A stretch of DNA of 64,000 nucleotides from Candidatus Scatomonas merdigallinarum (GTDB taxonomy: Bacteria; Bacillota; Clostridia; Lachnospirales; Lachnospiraceae): contig DVKB01000030.1 of NCBI GenBank assembly GCA_018716305.1, positions 62,001 to 126,000 on the forward strand, in the 5' to 3' direction. The notes under the pieces are model-generated. The model was not told the origin of the DNA. It did no database searches and saw nothing but the letters and a program-made list of their open reading frames with translations. This document shows, in pieces, positions 1-8,085 of the stretch (positions are counted from its first letter, which is position 1; each line of letters starts with the position of its first letter). Position numbers and translations under genes: made by a program.

Positions 1-1
1 A

Positions 2-601
2 AAGGAAGAAGGGGAGGAGGATGCCCTCTGCGGCGCGGATTTTCTTCAGGCACTGTCCGGGCTGAAGAAAGGAAGTGTTCTGCCGGTGGAGGCCTTTCAG
101 ATCAAAGAAGGGGAGACTTCTCCGCCCAAGCGGTACAATTCCGGTTCCATGATCCTGGCTATGGAAAACGCAGGCCAGCTTATTGAGGACGAGGAACTCC
201 GGGAGCAGATCAAAGGCAGCGGCATCGGCACCTCCGCCACCCGGGCGGAGATTCTGAAAAAGCTGTTCCATATCAAATATCTTGCCCTGAACAAAAAAAC
301 CCAGATCATCACCCCCACTCAGCTGGGGGAGATGGTCTTTGACGTGGTCAACGCCTCCATCCGCCCTCTGCTGAACCCGGAACTGACGGCCAGCTGGGAA
401 AAGGGACTCACCTACGTGGCCGAGGGAACCGTCTCCCCGGAGGAATATATGGGGAAGCTGAATCATTTTGTGGCCCGCCACACCCTGAATGTGCGGCAGC
501 TGAGAAACCAGACAGCCTTAAGGGCCTGCTTTGACGCGGCGGCCATATACTATAAAAAACCGCAGAAAACAAAAGCGGCCGGGAAAGGAGAAGCGACATA
601 A
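2..601 (+). CDS. topB: DNA topoisomerase III, C-terminal part (5' truncated by window)
   Basis: This is the last 199 residues of a type IA topoisomerase, which relaxes and decatenates single-stranded DNA. The frame is open from base 2 and there is no real start inside the window. The diagnostic stretch is GIGTSATRAEILKKL, the conserved type IA motif found near the end of the catalytic core, followed by the TPTQLG and SWEKGL segments typical of TopB. The active-site tyrosine would lie upstream, outside the window. No zinc-finger tail is present; the protein ends in a Lys-rich stretch, as in short TopB proteins. TopB is found both on chromosomes and on integrative elements, and nothing visible here decides between them. 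The next gene begins 118 bases downstream and looks unrelated. Confidence 0.88.
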   Translation, partial: KEEGEEDALCGADFLQALSGLKKGSVLPVEAFQIKEGETSPPKRYNSGSMILAMENAGQLIEDEELREQIKGSGIGTSATRAEILKKLFHIKYLALNKKTQIITPTQLGEMVFDVVNASIRPLLNPELTASWEKGLTYVAEGTVSPEEYMGKLNHFVARHTLNVRQLRNQTALRACFDAAAIYYKKPQKTKAAGKGEAT

Positions 602-719
602 AATCGAAAAAACACTTTACGAAACGGACAGTTTGTGAGAAAATAGAAAGGAATCTGGGCGCGGCTGAAGCGTCCGGAGCCATACAGTGTTAAACATCAA
701 TTTTGAAAGGAGTTACACA

Positions 720-1412
720 ATGATTTATTCAAAAGAGGTAGAAATGATGTGTCCGGTACATCAGGGCGTTCATCATGGCGCAGCTCCGATTCCGGAACAG
801 GCAAAATGGGTAAAAGCTAAGGAAGTAAAAGATATTTCCGGCCTGACTCACGGTGTTGGCTGGTGTGCCCCCCAGCAGGGAGCCTGCAAGCTGACTCTGA
901 ATGTAAAAGACGGAATCATCCAGGAGGCTCTGGTAGAGACTCTGGGCTGCTCCGGCATGACCCATTCCGCAGCCATGGCTTCTGAGATCCTTCCCGGCCT
1001 GACCGTCATGGAAGCTCTGAACACTGACCTGGTATGCGACGCCATCAACACTGCTATGAGAGAGCTGTTCCTGCAGATCGTTTACGGACGTTCCCAGAGC
1101 GCCTTCTCCGAGGAAGGTCTGCCCATCGGCGCGGGTCTGGAGGATCTGGGCAAGGGACTTCGTTCCCAGGTTGGAACCATGTACGGAACCCTGAAGAAGG
1201 GCCCCCGCTACCTGGAGATGGCAGAAGGCTATGTAACCGGCATCGCTCTGGATGAGAACGATGAGATCATCGGCTACAAGTATGTGAACTTCGGAAGAAT
1301 GATGGATTTCATCAAGAACGGCGACGACGCCCAGACTGCTCTGGAGAAAGCTTCCGGACAGTACGGCCGCGTAGCTGACGCTGTAAAGATTGTTGACCCG
1401 AGAAAAGAGTAA
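720..1412 (+). CDS. NifU/IscU-like iron-sulfur cluster scaffold protein, partner of GGGtGRT protein
   Basis: A 230-residue protein with a NifU N-terminal-like fold: the GACKLTL (Cys56) and LGCSGMTH (Cys77) segments resemble the first two cluster-ligand regions of IscU/NifU. A third cysteine lies at 106 and two more at 11 and 49, so the ligand set is not a standard IscU set. The N-terminal extension with Cys11 and several His is unusual. The start is ATG at 720, 8 bases after a GAAAGGAG ribosome site; an upstream GTG at 687 has no such site. The gene is followed after 19 bases by the GGGtGRT gene, and these two families are known to occur as neighbours, which suggests a joint role in building or using an Fe-S cluster. 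The substrate and target are unknown. Confidence 0.75.
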   Translation: MIYSKEVEMMCPVHQGVHHGAAPIPEQAKWVKAKEVKDISGLTHGVGWCAPQQGACKLTLNVKDGIIQEALVETLGCSGMTHSAAMASEILPGLTVMEALNTDLVCDAINTAMRELFLQIVYGRSQSAFSEEGLPIGAGLEDLGKGLRSQVGTMYGTLKKGPRYLEMAEGYVTGIALDENDEIIGYKYVNFGRMMDFIKNGDDAQTALEKASGQYGRVADAVKIVDPRKE

Positions 1413-1431
1413 TAGAGGAGGAACGAAAAAG

Positions 1432-2451
1432 ATGGCTTTATTTGAATCATATGAGAGAAGAGAAAAACAGGTTCTGGCAAAGCTCGCTGAGTACGGCATC
1501 GACTCTATTGAGGGCGCGGCCGAGGTGACCAAGGCTGCCGGCCTGGACGTATACAAGATGGTAGAGGGCATCCAGCCCATCTGCTTTGAGAACGCGAAGT
1601 GGGCTTACACCGTAGGCGCCGCCATCGCCATCAAGAAAGGCTGCCGCAAGGCTTCCGAGGCAGCAGCAGCCATCGGCGAGGGACTGCAGTCCTTCTGTAT
1701 TCCCGGCTCCGTGGCAGACCGCAGAAAAGTAGGTCTGGGACATGGAAACCTGGGCAAGATGCTTCTGGAAGAGGACACCGAGTGCTTCGCGTTCCTGGCA
1801 GGCCACGAGTCCTTCGCGGCCGCTGAGGGCGCCATCGGTATCGCCGAGAAAGCCAACAAAGTGCGTAAGAAACCCCTCCGCGTCATCCTGAACGGACTGG
1901 GCAAGGACGCCGCTCAGATCATCTCCCGGATCAACGGCTTCACCTATGTGGAGACAGAGTATGATTACTTCACCGGCGAGCTGAAAGAAGTATTCCGGAA
2001 ATGCTACTCCAAAGATCCGGAGAGCCCCAGAGCGAAAGTAAACTGCTACGGCGCCAACGATGTACAGGAAGGCGTAGCCATCATGTGGAGAGAGAACGTG
2101 GACGTATCCATCACCGGAAACTCCACCAACCCCACCCGTTTCCAGCATCCGGTAGCAGGTACTTATAAGAAAGAGCGCATCGAGGCCGGCAAGAAATACT
2201 TCTCCGTTGCCTCCGGCGGCGGCACCGGCCGTACCCTGCATCCCGACAACATGGCAGCCGGCCCGGCTTCCTACGGAATGACCGATACCATGGGACGTAT
2301 GCACAGCGACGCCCAGTTCGCAGGCTCCTCCTCCGTACCGGCTCACGTAGAGATGATGGGTCTCATCGGCGCGGGCAACAACCCCATGGTTGGAATGACC
2401 GTAGCCGTAGCCGTAGCCATCGAGGAAGCTGCCAAGGCAGGAAAATTCTGA
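1432..2451 (+). CDS. GGGtGRT family protein, function unknown
   Basis: A 339-residue protein carrying the family-defining motif GGGTGRT at residues 262-268, within a Gly/Ser-rich segment. It belongs to an anaerobe-associated family of unknown biochemistry that is named after this motif. The sequence is soluble, with no signal peptide or membrane segment, and has an IAIKKGCRKASEAAAAIGEG helix early on. The C-terminal Ala/Val-rich helix ends in AKAGKF. The start is ATG at 1432 after a GAGGAGGAAC ribosome site. It directly follows the NifU-like scaffold gene (gap 19 bases) and the two are probably co-transcribed. Codon use is of a highly expressed, GC-rich kind, so this is a core gene of the organism rather than recent cargo. 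Confidence 0.8.
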   Translation: MALFESYERREKQVLAKLAEYGIDSIEGAAEVTKAAGLDVYKMVEGIQPICFENAKWAYTVGAAIAIKKGCRKASEAAAAIGEGLQSFCIPGSVADRRKVGLGHGNLGKMLLEEDTECFAFLAGHESFAAAEGAIGIAEKANKVRKKPLRVILNGLGKDAAQIISRINGFTYVETEYDYFTGELKEVFRKCYSKDPESPRAKVNCYGANDVQEGVAIMWRENVDVSITGNSTNPTRFQHPVAGTYKKERIEAGKKYFSVASGGGTGRTLHPDNMAAGPASYGMTDTMGRMHSDAQFAGSSSVPAHVEMMGLIGAGNNPMVGMTVAVAVAIEEAAKAGKF

Positions 2452-2471
2452 TCGGCGATACAGCCAGAGAA

Positions 2472-2545
2472 GGAAATATCTGTATGAGAGCCTAAAGGCG
2501 GAGAGAGGAAAATTTCCTCTCGATGCCCCGGCCGCGGATATTTCC
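2472..2545. repeat. Nested inverted repeats after the GGGtGRT gene
   Basis: Outer arms GGAAATATC (2472-2480) and GATATTTCC (2537-2545) enclose an inner perfect pair GAGAGGAAA (2503-2511) and TTTCCTCTC (2513-2521). The structure could fold as one long hairpin at the end of the upstream transcript, but no T-run follows, so it is not a standard intrinsic terminator. It also marks the border where base composition falls. Confidence 0.5.
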
Positions 2546-2574
2546 ATTGACAAAACAGAATCAGAGAAAATGAT

Positions 2575-2622
2575 TTTAAGAGATGTTTCTTTCAAAAATG
2601 ATTTAGAGAGACATCTCTTAAA
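2575..2622. repeat. 15-bp inverted repeat at the left edge of the AT-rich island
   Basis: The arms at 2575-2589 and 2608-2622 match at 14 of 15 positions, and the odd pair is G-T. The loop is 18 bases. A TTGACA hexamer lies at 2547-2552, so the repeat could be an operator-like or leader hairpin for the following gene, or the scar or end of an inserted segment. Confidence 0.45.
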
Positions 2623-2648
2623 TTCGATTTAGATGTATTTGCTGACGG

Positions 2649-3119
2649 ATGCCAGGAATTAAAAGATATTTTGCTTCTGATGAAATAATAAGTATACGTT
2701 ACAGGATGAATAAGGGTTTGAACAAGATCGAACATATGAAAATGATACAGAGTATCATTGAAAGAATGAGTAGGAATTCGTTTGCTTTAAAAGGCTGGGT
2801 GGTAACACTTGTGGCTGGGATTTTTGTCCTATCTGATAAAGATGCAGACAGAACATACTTTTTTATCGCTTATATACCGATTATTATTTTTTGGGGAATT
2901 GATTCTTATTATCTCCTAAAAGAAAGATTGTTTAGAAAATTGTATAATAACGTAAGATGCAAAGAGGACAGCCAGATTGATTTTAACATGGATACATCGG
3001 ATTTCGGCCAAAAGAGAGACTATTTGAAAGCAGTGTTTTCCAAATCAGAATTGGGATTTTATTTTCCGCTTGCGCTTGTGGCAACATGTATAGCTATGAT
3101 GCATTTGCTGTGGAAATAG
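2649..3119 (+). CDS. Small membrane protein, function unknown
   Basis: A 156-residue protein with a membrane hairpin near the middle (GWVVTLVAGIFVLSD, then FFIAYIPIIIFWGIDSYYL) and one more hydrophobic helix at the C-terminus (FPLALVATCIAMMHLLW). The core pattern KIEHMKMIQ, RMSRNSFALKGW, DSYYLLKERLFRKLY and DFNMDTS recurs in many bacterial hypothetical proteins, some of which I recall beside TIR-like genes; that last point is memory, not shown here. The start is uncertain: ATG 2649, ATG 2706 and TTG 2718 all lack a good ribosome site, and the recognisable family core starts near 2718. The gene is distinctly AT-rich compared with its left neighbour. It heads a four-gene same-strand cluster. 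Confidence 0.65.
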   Translation: MPGIKRYFASDEIISIRYRMNKGLNKIEHMKMIQSIIERMSRNSFALKGWVVTLVAGIFVLSDKDADRTYFFIAYIPIIIFWGIDSYYLLKERLFRKLYNNVRCKEDSQIDFNMDTSDFGQKRDYLKAVFSKSELGFYFPLALVATCIAMMHLLWK

Positions 3120-3171
3120 TTTCAGGGAAAACAGCAGCGGAGAATCGTTTGAAAAGAAATTCTGCGGAGGT

Positions 3172-4344
3172 ATGGCAAGACAGAAAATGATGGAAGAAAT
3201 GGAATGGAAAATTCAGAAACTGCAGGAAAAAAACGTGACAATTCTGGATCCCAGGCAAACATATATTTCCCGGGAAGTGGAAATTGACAGAATTGGCAGC
3301 GGAAGTATCCTTTATCCGGGAACCCGCCTGACGGGAAAGAGAACCTTTATAGGATCTTATGCTAAAATCGGCACTGAGGGTCCGGCTGCAGTCAGCGATT
3401 CTGTAATCGGCCCGCATGCGGAAGTCGCAAGCGGATTTTTATCCGGGACAACACTTCTGCCAAGGGCAAGGGCAGGAGCAAACGCGCATTTTCGTCCGGG
3501 AACCTTGCTGGAGGAAGAGGCGTCAACCGCGCATGCAGTAGGATTAAAGCAGTCTGTTTTAATGTACGGAGTAACGCTGGGATCCTTGATTAATTTTTGC
3601 GATGTCCTGATAACCGGAGGAAAATCAAGAGTACAGCATACCGAGGTAGGAAGCGGTTTTATTCATTTCAACTATGCCCCCTGGGGGGAGGCCGGTGACA
3701 AAGCCACTCCATCCTTGATTGGAACGGTTACGGAGGGAGTCTTTCTGGATCAGCCAAGAATCTTTCTGGGAGGATTATCAGGAATTGTGGGCCCTTCCTC
3801 CATAGGATTTGGAACTATGACTGCCGCGGGGCAGGTGATCCGAAAACCGGTAGCCGCGAATCAGCTTCATGCGGAAGCCGGCGTGAATTTGGATAAAGAT
3901 TTTTCGGAATCCAATACGCGGCTTTCGGACAGACATTTAAAAAAGATTCAGGATCACAACATAGAATTTCTTGCGCAGTTATATGCGCTGAAAAAGTGGT
4001 ACCAGCAGATCCGGTTAAAACGCTGCCGGTTCCGGAAGGATAAAGAAATGGAGCTGGTTCTGCAGAGCGCTGTGGAGACAGTGGATGTATGCATAGAAGA
4101 AAGAATACTGAGATACAACAAATTTGCCAAAGAATGGAATCTGCGCTCCCTTGAAAAAGATGATTTAAGTGTCAGGTTTACAGAATTATCATTCGAAATA
4201 AACTGGAAACCGGAACTGGAATATGATCAATGGATATGGCAGTTGGAGCGGGCTGAGAAGGACAGATTGCACGAATGGTTAAAAAAGGATGCGGATCGGA
4301 TCAAAGGAGATCTGTACGCAGCGCTGGAATACAAGAAGCAGTAA
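3172..4344 (+). CDS. GlmU-like left-handed beta-helix protein (putative sugar-nucleotide acyltransferase or pyrophosphorylase relative)
   Basis: A 390-residue protein. Residues about 20-255 form a hexapeptide-repeat left-handed beta-helix, and HAVGLKQSVLMYG, HTEVGSGFIHFNY, GDKATPSLIG and GPSSIGFGTMTAAGQ match proteins often named UDP-N-acetylglucosamine pyrophosphorylase. Those resemble the C-terminal half of GlmU and lack the N-terminal Rossmann nucleotidyltransferase domain, which is absent here too. Residues about 265-390 are charged and helical and do not belong to GlmU. The true reaction is therefore unknown; acetyl or other acyl transfer to a sugar, or simple sugar-nucleotide binding, is possible. 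The start is ATG 3172 after a GCGGAGG ribosome site. It lies 31 bases before the methyltransferase gene on the same strand. Confidence 0.7.
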   Translation: MARQKMMEEMEWKIQKLQEKNVTILDPRQTYISREVEIDRIGSGSILYPGTRLTGKRTFIGSYAKIGTEGPAAVSDSVIGPHAEVASGFLSGTTLLPRARAGANAHFRPGTLLEEEASTAHAVGLKQSVLMYGVTLGSLINFCDVLITGGKSRVQHTEVGSGFIHFNYAPWGEAGDKATPSLIGTVTEGVFLDQPRIFLGGLSGIVGPSSIGFGTMTAAGQVIRKPVAANQLHAEAGVNLDKDFSESNTRLSDRHLKKIQDHNIEFLAQLYALKKWYQQIRLKRCRFRKDKEMELVLQSAVETVDVCIEERILRYNKFAKEWNLRSLEKDDLSVRFTELSFEINWKPELEYDQWIWQLERAEKDRLHEWLKKDADRIKGDLYAALEYKKQ

Positions 4345-4375
4345 GATTGCGTGAACAACATATGAAAAGAGGTAA

Positions 4376-5119
4376 ATGATGTCTTTTGCCGCAGCTTTTG
4401 AAAGCTATCGGGACAAAGAAAAACGGGTTGAAAAATGGGTAGAGTTATTTCTTACCGCAGTTCCGGAACAGAAGAGAGGAGTACTTCTGGATTGTGGATG
4501 CGGTGTGGGACGGTTCAGTGTTCCGTTGGCATCTTCATTTGAAATGGTAATTGGAATAGATATTGATGAAACAATGTTGTCAATTGCCAGAAAAAGGACA
4601 AATGACGTACAATGGATTCATGGAAATATTTGCTGTACACCATTAAATAATGATTCGGTTGACGTTGTATTAGCATCCATGCTGATAGAACATTTAAAGT
4701 CTTTCCGGAGTTTTCAGAAAGAGATATTCCGGCTTATAAAACCGGCGGGAATACTTTTAATGCGTACGATGCTGCCGGAAGATATTGCTGCTACAACATG
4801 GTATCAATTTTCAGAAACAGCGTATAAAATGGAATGTTCCAGAACCCATGATTTGGCATGGATTGTACAGAACATGGCAGAATATGGTTTTGTACTTGAA
4901 AGAAACAATTCAGTAATGAACGTAAAAGAATATTTTTACAATACAAATGTAGTAGAAAAACTATCATCTAAATGCTACGAAATAATCCATCATTTAGAAG
5001 AAAAAGAGTATCAGAGAATGCTGACAAATGCAAAAAAGTGGGAAATGGAAAATCATATGCCGGAATGTATGTCTTCCTCCCTGCTTGTGTTTACCCAGGA
5101 GAAAAAAACAAATGATTAA
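4376..5119 (+). CDS. Class I SAM-dependent methyltransferase, substrate unknown
   Basis: A 247-residue Rossmann-fold methyltransferase. Motif I is LLDCGCGVGRFSVPL (residues about 37-51), the acidic end of strand 2 is GIDIDE, and motif IV-like VDVVLASMLIEHL follows near residue 100. It resembles the UbiE/Methyltransf_11 small-molecule group more than DNA methylases: there is no DPPY or NPPY motif. The start is ATG 4376 (or 4379) behind AAAAGAGG. Its last eight bases overlap the start of the next gene, which points to translational coupling and a shared job. It is AT-rich, like the rest of the island. What it methylates cannot be told from sequence. Confidence 0.8.
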   Translation: MMSFAAAFESYRDKEKRVEKWVELFLTAVPEQKRGVLLDCGCGVGRFSVPLASSFEMVIGIDIDETMLSIARKRTNDVQWIHGNICCTPLNNDSVDVVLASMLIEHLKSFRSFQKEIFRLIKPAGILLMRTMLPEDIAATTWYQFSETAYKMECSRTHDLAWIVQNMAEYGFVLERNNSVMNVKEYFYNTNVVEKLSSKCYEIIHHLEEKEYQRMLTNAKKWEMENHMPECMSSSLLVFTQEKKTND

Positions 5120-6269
5120 TTACTATGATGAGGTGTGGAATACACTAGGCAGTTATGCATTTATAGCTATTGATTTTTCGAATAAATTTGCGCATGTATA
5201 CGAAGAGATCATCTATCCCGCTGTAGTCGATGCTGGAATGCTGCCCATACGCAGTGATGAGATAATCAGCGAGTCGGAAAATGTAAGCTCCCAAATTCGA
5301 CAGCTAATACAGAATTCCAGAATTTTTATTGCAGATATTTCCTTTGTACGACAAGAATCTTATGCGAATATTTTTTATGAATTAGGTATTGCAATCGCTT
5401 TAAACCGTCCTGTGGTGATTTTAAGCCAGGATGAAAAAATTCCTTTTGATATTCAGCATTTGCGCATTATAAAATATGAATTATCCCAAATGGGAAAACT
5501 CAACATTCGGAAAGAATTGACTTTGCTGCTTCAAAAAAATATAAATTCTTCAGAATTGATTCTCCGAAAAATGCTGATCTATCCCAAAGAAAAGAATTAT
5601 ATTGTTTACGGATATGCCACAAAAGAACATATCAGCAGAGTATTTCCGGAAGTGGATCAGGAATATGACTATCGGCTCAAGACTATATCCAGTGAGGCAT
5701 CTGGTATCAGTAAATTGACGGTTGCTTTTCAAAAGATTGCATGGAGCATGGCGCAAGAAAAGTTAGATATAATTTCGGTCAATGGTCACAGGGCTCCTAA
5801 GGAAATCTTTTCTTGTGGAAATATTTATATTTTCGGGGGACCTGGCGCCAATCCTTTATTTGAAACGGGGGTTGCATTGGCGCAATCGATTTATAAGAAT
5901 GCTTTGAGTATTCTACATGAACAACTGAGCAATGGAAAAAGGAGATACTATATTTCAAAAGATAATGAAATGTATCCGCCGGAACAGTACAATTTATATG
6001 AACGTAAAAGAGATATTGGGTTTGTGATGCGTTTTCCGAATCCTTGCCGTAAGGATTCAATCATTGTTATTGCTGCGGGTATACGGACTTATGGTACGGA
6101 AGGCGCAATAAAATTACTGGTAACTCCTTCGCTGATAAGCAGACTGAATATCTATAAAGATTTAAAGAACGATAGGGGATTCTGGGCACTTTTAGAGGTT
6201 TCCTATGGTATGAATGAACCCGCAGAGCAATTAGAAATCATCGAATCTGAAATTTTGCGGGAACGATAG
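5112..6269 (+). CDS. Nucleoside 2-deoxyribosyltransferase/TIR-like protein with a C-terminal sensor-like domain
   Basis: A 385-residue protein. Residues about 10-130 match the deoxyribosyltransferase/TIR-like superfamily: FIAIDFS, VYEEIIYPAV, IRSDEI, RIFIADIS, then the signature NIFYELGIAIAL (with the likely catalytic Glu) and PFDIQHLRIIKYE. Members cleave or sense N-glycosidic bonds in nucleotides or NAD, some in defence systems. The C-terminal half (about 220-385) has the GGPGANPLFE, DIGFVMRFPNP and IAAGIRTYGTEGA segments, recalling an uncharacterised ligand-binding or sensor module found at the end of other bacterial proteins. The ATG at 5112 overlaps the methyltransferase stop by 8 bases, with AGGAG upstream. 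Function is inferred only from the fold. A hairpin terminator follows. Confidence 0.65.
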   Translation: MINYYDEVWNTLGSYAFIAIDFSNKFAHVYEEIIYPAVVDAGMLPIRSDEIISESENVSSQIRQLIQNSRIFIADISFVRQESYANIFYELGIAIALNRPVVILSQDEKIPFDIQHLRIIKYELSQMGKLNIRKELTLLLQKNINSSELILRKMLIYPKEKNYIVYGYATKEHISRVFPEVDQEYDYRLKTISSEASGISKLTVAFQKIAWSMAQEKLDIISVNGHRAPKEIFSCGNIYIFGGPGANPLFETGVALAQSIYKNALSILHEQLSNGKRRYYISKDNEMYPPEQYNLYERKRDIGFVMRFPNPCRKDSIIVIAAGIRTYGTEGAIKLLVTPSLISRLNIYKDLKNDRGFWALLEVSYGMNEPAEQLEIIESEILRER

Positions 6270-6287
6270 TATAGATGCGGCCGAACT

Positions 6288-6310
6288 GAGGGGCAAACAT
6301 TCTGCCCCTC
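6288..6310. terminator. Convergent hairpin terminator
   Basis: Perfect 8-bp arms, GAGGGGCA and TGCCCCTC, with a 7-base loop followed by AAAGTTT on the plus strand. It sits between the convergent DRHyd-like gene and the blaR1 relic and could serve both. Confidence 0.6.
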
Positions 6311-6340
6311 AAAGTTTAAGGCTTGCAAAGAACTTTTGAA

Positions 6341-8058
6341 TCATGGCTGAACAGCATAAAACTCATTCCACAAATCCTCTGCCGTATCCGCGCTTTCCTG
6401 CCAGTCATTCAAATACCATGATGTGACCTTTCCCTGCTCATCACAGGATAATTCAAGGCGCAGTACCCGGTTCGGCTGGAATACAGGTTTTACATAAATG
6501 CCCTGTTCTCCTTCGTCCAGTCTTATCCACTTGTTTCCTCTTTCATCGTTTAAAAGGGCATGGTCAAAGGTATCTATACTGTCTCCGAGCCGGCATCCGT
6601 TTAATGTGACATCCGGATTGCCCTCGTTTTTCATGCTTAGCTGATACGGAAGAAATTCCAGGTAAAATCCATCTCTGACATAGGAATTACCATGGAGAGT
6701 ATCCCATGAATCGGTATGTTCCATATTCAAAACCTTTATCAGAGGTTCATAGGAATACAGATAAGCCGACAGTTCGACGGGAATGTCTTCCGTATTTTCA
6801 TGGATTTCAGGCGCGTAATCGCCATCTCTCCAATTTGACCAATACCAGCTGGTGACTGCTCCGTCAGCTCCAAACTCTAAATTCAGCCAGTATGTATGAT
6901 CCGTTCCCTGCATTACATAATTTTCTTTCATTCGGTTTCCTTCTCTCTTCCAGCCGTTATCCATGAGATTTTTCTCAAATATATCGATATCATCGCCTAT
7001 GGTACATCCATAAAGCTGCACAATTTCGCTGCCGGTGTCTGACATACTGCAGGCAGGATCACCGATGGAAGCGCCGGTGGAATAAGTTATACTGAATCCG
7101 TCTTTTTCATATCCCACATTTAAGTTTGGGTTTTCAACCGGTTCCATCTGAAGCAGGGTTTCCAGTTCCCGGTATTTTTCAAAATACTCTGAGATTTCTA
7201 TGCCCTGAGAAGCTGTTTCTCCGGATGGGCTGCTTGGCGCATCTGTCGGAATTGTATCATTTTTTATCTCGGATTCCGAGACGGGATTTTTTATTGATCT
7301 GTTGTCTGATGCTGAATGGTCATCCCGCGCAATGGAACAGCCAATAAGACCATTCAGCGCCACAAGAGAGAAGATAATTGCCAATGCGATGGGCCCCCCT
7401 TTTTTTCGTTTATCGGCATGCATCATATAAATCACCCTTTCTTTAAATTTCGCGGTGCCGTCGTTCAGATCAGCGGCAATCTCACCGACGGGTTTCTTTT
7501 CTGCCGCTGTTTTCATGAGCAGCTTTCCGTAAGATATTTTTTCCTCTCTGCTGGCGGTATATTTCATCACGCGGCTGTCGCATAAGGATTCCAGGTCGCG
7601 TCCGGCTTCCCTGAACATAAGGTTCAGCAGAGGATTAAACCAGTAGATAGTCTTTACTGTGAGCAGAAACAGCTTATACAGGATATCTTTATGCAGATAG
7701 TGGTTCATCTCATGGACAAAGATCAGTTCCAGTTCCCGGCTGTACTTTGCTTACCTTCCTCGGAAGGTAAGCCTTTCCGATCTTTTTCGGATGCAGGTTT
7801 TTTGTCTGCTTCTGCGTGCGCCGTGTCAGAAGAAGCTTCCGCCGGATGCCGAAGGTATATATTCTGAGGAATCCGCACCTGGATTACCGGATCAGTGCTT
7901 ATCAGATCAAATGGAAAGAGAAGAAAAACAGCCACAAACAGCCATACAAAATATTTCCACCTGACGGAATACTTATTTTTGAGAAGACGAGAAATCAACA
8001 GTGCCGCGAGAATAAAAACCGCTGCCAACAGATTGATTTTTATGATATTTATCAGCAT
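6341..8058 (-). pseudogene. Broken BlaR1/MecR1-type M56 antirepressor gene
   Basis: Two fragments of one gene lie in different frames. The N-terminal piece (8058 down to 7723, 111 residues) begins with a TM helix pair, as in BlaR1. The second piece (from about 7741, ATG possible at 7708, down to 6341) has the M56 zinc-protease core, ending the HExxH-like FVHEMNHYLHKD, then YWFNPLLN, ESLCDSRVMKY, a TM segment (PIALAIIFSLVALNGLIGC) and an extracytoplasmic part with two related modules of about 110 residues, each closing with TSWYxxxW. A normal BlaR1 has about 100 or more residues and further TM helices between the two pieces. Here those are missing, the frame shifts, and a stop sits just upstream of the protease frame. 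The C-terminus is not a penicillin-binding domain. No blaI gene is adjacent. Confidence 0.75.
7749..7772. repeat. 11-bp perfect palindrome at the blaR1 deletion junction
   Basis: GCTTACCTTCC and GGAAGGTAAGC are separated by only TC. The palindrome lies at the point where the N-terminal frame departs from the protease frame. Tight palindromes promote slippage deletions and can also be excision scars. Confidence 0.7.
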
Positions 8059-8085
8059 AAGAATCACCCCCTCTGAATATTTAAA

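Noticed and set aside
1-601. topB as evidence for an integrative conjugative element at the left edge
   Set aside because: No integrase, relaxase, VirB4 or T4SS genes are visible in the window; chromosomal topB is equally possible.
2649-6269. Assigning the island to a named anti-phage system such as Thoeris or CBASS
   Set aside because: No cyclase, SLOG/SIR2 effector or other obligatory partner is present; only the fold of one protein is suggestive.
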